A stretch of 64,000 nt of DNA, from positions 2,996,415 through 3,060,414 of the forward strand of contig NZ_WHOY01000031.1 of NCBI RefSeq assembly GCF_009765445.1, in the 5' to 3' direction. Position 1 is the first letter of the stretch; each line of letters starts with the position of its first letter. Shown here piece after piece: positions 63,111 through 64,000 of the stretch. The DNA is from Pantoea sp. BAV 3049 (GTDB taxonomy: Bacteria; Pseudomonadota; Gammaproteobacteria; Enterobacterales; Enterobacteriaceae). Position numbers and translations under genes: made by a program. A model generated the notes under the pieces. The model was not told the origin of the DNA and did not search any database. It saw only the letters and a list, made by a program, of their open reading frames with translations.

Positions 63111-64000
63111 TTACTGAACCACTCTCTTACGCACAAACATCCAGCTTACGAGCAGCAGCAGTAACCAGCCAATACCGACATACAGCGAAATTCGCGTGTC
63201 GGGGAAGTGGCCAATCAGCCCGATAATAAAGAACAGGAACACGATACCCAACATGGCAGTGTACTTGCCGCCTGGCATGGCAAACTTCAGCTCTTTAGCC
63301 TGCTCTTTGGTCAGGCTGCGGCGGAAACCAATCTGAGCAAACAGGATCATAATCCACACCCAGACGGTGGCAAAGGTTGCCAGTGAGGCGATCACCAGGA
63401 ACACTTTTTCTGGTATCAGGTAGTTCAGATACACAGCGATCAGCATCGCCGCCATCATCACTACTGTGGTTACCCACGGCACGCCACGACGAGAGACGGC
63501 AGAGAATACTTTAGGCGCATGCCCCTGCTCCGCCATCCCGTGCATCATACGCCCCACGCCAAACACATCGCTGTTAATCGCTGACAGTGAAGCCGTGATC
63601 ACCACAAAATTCAGGATGGCCGCTGCCGCTGCAATACCCAAATGCTGGAAAGTCAGCACGAACGGGCTGCCGTCAACACCGACCTGGTTCCATGGGTAGA
63701 TGGACATAATGACGAACAGCGTCCCTACATAGAACACCAGGATTCGCAGTGGAACGGTGTTGATCGCTTTCGGAATAGATGTCTCAGGGTTTTTCGCTTC
63801 ACCCGCTGTGATACCGATAATCTCAATGCCACCGTAGGCGAACATCACAATCTGCAGCGACAGCACCATGCCAATCACCCCGTGGGCGAAGAAGCCGCCG
63901 TGGGTCCACAAATTACTGATGCCCGTTGCCTGCCCGCCGTTGCCAATGCCCCAGAAGATGATGCCGATACCGGCGACAATCATGATGATAATGGTGGCCA
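63111..64000 (-). CDS. proY: ProY-type amino-acid permease (C-terminal part, cut by window edge)
   Basis: About 296 codons of an APC-superfamily permease are visible, the C-terminal two thirds. Blocks [57 protein letters not shown] and [21 protein letters not shown] match E. coli ProY, a cryptic proline permease of the cytoplasmic membrane. The frame continues upstream to the window edge (ATIII before MIVAG), so the first Met seen is not the start. Confidence 0.92.
   Translation of the reverse strand, partial: ATIIIMIVAGIGIIFWGIGNGGQATGISNLWTHGGFFAHGVIGMVLSLQIVMFAYGGIEIIGITAGEAKNPETSIPKAINTVPLRILVFYVGTLFVIMSIYPWNQVGVDGSPFVLTFQHLGIAAAAAILNFVVITASLSAINSDVFGVGRMMHGMAEQGHAPKVFSAVSRRGVPWVTTVVMMAAMLIAVYLNYLIPEKVFLVIASLATFATVWVWIMILFAQIGFRRSLTKEQAKELKFAMPGGKYTAMLGIVFLFFIIGLIGHFPDTRISLYVGIGWLLLLLVSWMFVRKRVVQ

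Overview
The window is an ordinary enterobacterial chromosome segment, most likely from Erwiniaceae (Erwinia, Pantoea or a relative). Most proteins look very close to their E. coli counterparts as I remember them. Gene order follows the E. coli block mdlA - cof - queC - ppiD - lon - clpXP - tig - bolA - ampG - cyo - yajR - thiI - dxs - nusB - rib - nrdR - secDF - tgt - queA - acpH - proY. The decR/ccdA pair at the left end matches the cysteine-resistance pair known from Pantoea. I saw no rRNA, tRNA, CRISPR array or insertion sequence. The assignment rests on remembered similarity and synteny; no search was run.

Layout. 1-6.7 kb: multidrug ABC half-transporter mdlA (cut by the window edge), cysteine regulator decR and the divergent cysteine desulfhydrase gene, cof, ybaE, queC, fadM, ybaV. 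6.8-16.2 kb: protein quality control (ppiD, hupB, lon, clpX, clpP, tig, bolA), with readable sigma-32 promoters in front of lon and clpP. 16.3-18.4 kb: yajG and ampG. 18.5-24.8 kb: an inserted six-gene operon (periplasmic binding protein, BtuCD/FecCD-type permease and ATPase, SAM methyltransferase, ModD, TonB-dependent receptor). 25.5-31.8 kb: cytochrome bo3 oxidase cyoABCDE and yajR. 32.2-34.7 kb: the anaerobic haem-degradation genes chuW-chuX-chuY behind a Fur box. 34.7-48.0 kb: yajQ, panE, yajL, thiI, xseB-ispA-dxs, yajO, a BtpA-like TIM-barrel gene, and pgpA-thiL-nusB-ribH-ribD-nrdR. 48.1-56.6 kb: kbp, yajI, secF-secD-yajC-tgt, a laterally acquired effector/immunity-like pair, queA. 56.7-64.0 kb: acpH, a peroxiredoxin with an OxyR-type operator, a phytase-like acid phosphatase followed by an inositol-monophosphatase gene broken by an amber codon, an AT-rich pocket of unknown membrane proteins, a truncated Ail/Lom-type porin-like gene, and the 3' part of proY.

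The strongest candidate for a little-described system is the 18.5-24.8 kb operon. It resembles an iron-siderophore uptake locus, but its only promoter carries a near-perfect ModE (molybdate repressor) box, GTCGCTATATA-N6-TATATAATGAT. It also encodes ModD and a small methyltransferase. I infer a molybdenum- (or tungsten-) responsive uptake system that includes its own outer-membrane, TonB-energised receptor. The second candidate is the orphan effector/immunity pair between tgt and queA: a LysM-like N-terminus, a glycine-rich C-terminus, and a multi-membrane-span partner containing a run of ten C.

Other regulation readable from sequence: a perfect GATAAT-G-ATTATC Fur box in the chuW promoter and a perfect OxyR half-operator before the peroxiredoxin gene. 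Rho-independent terminators mark most transcription-unit ends.
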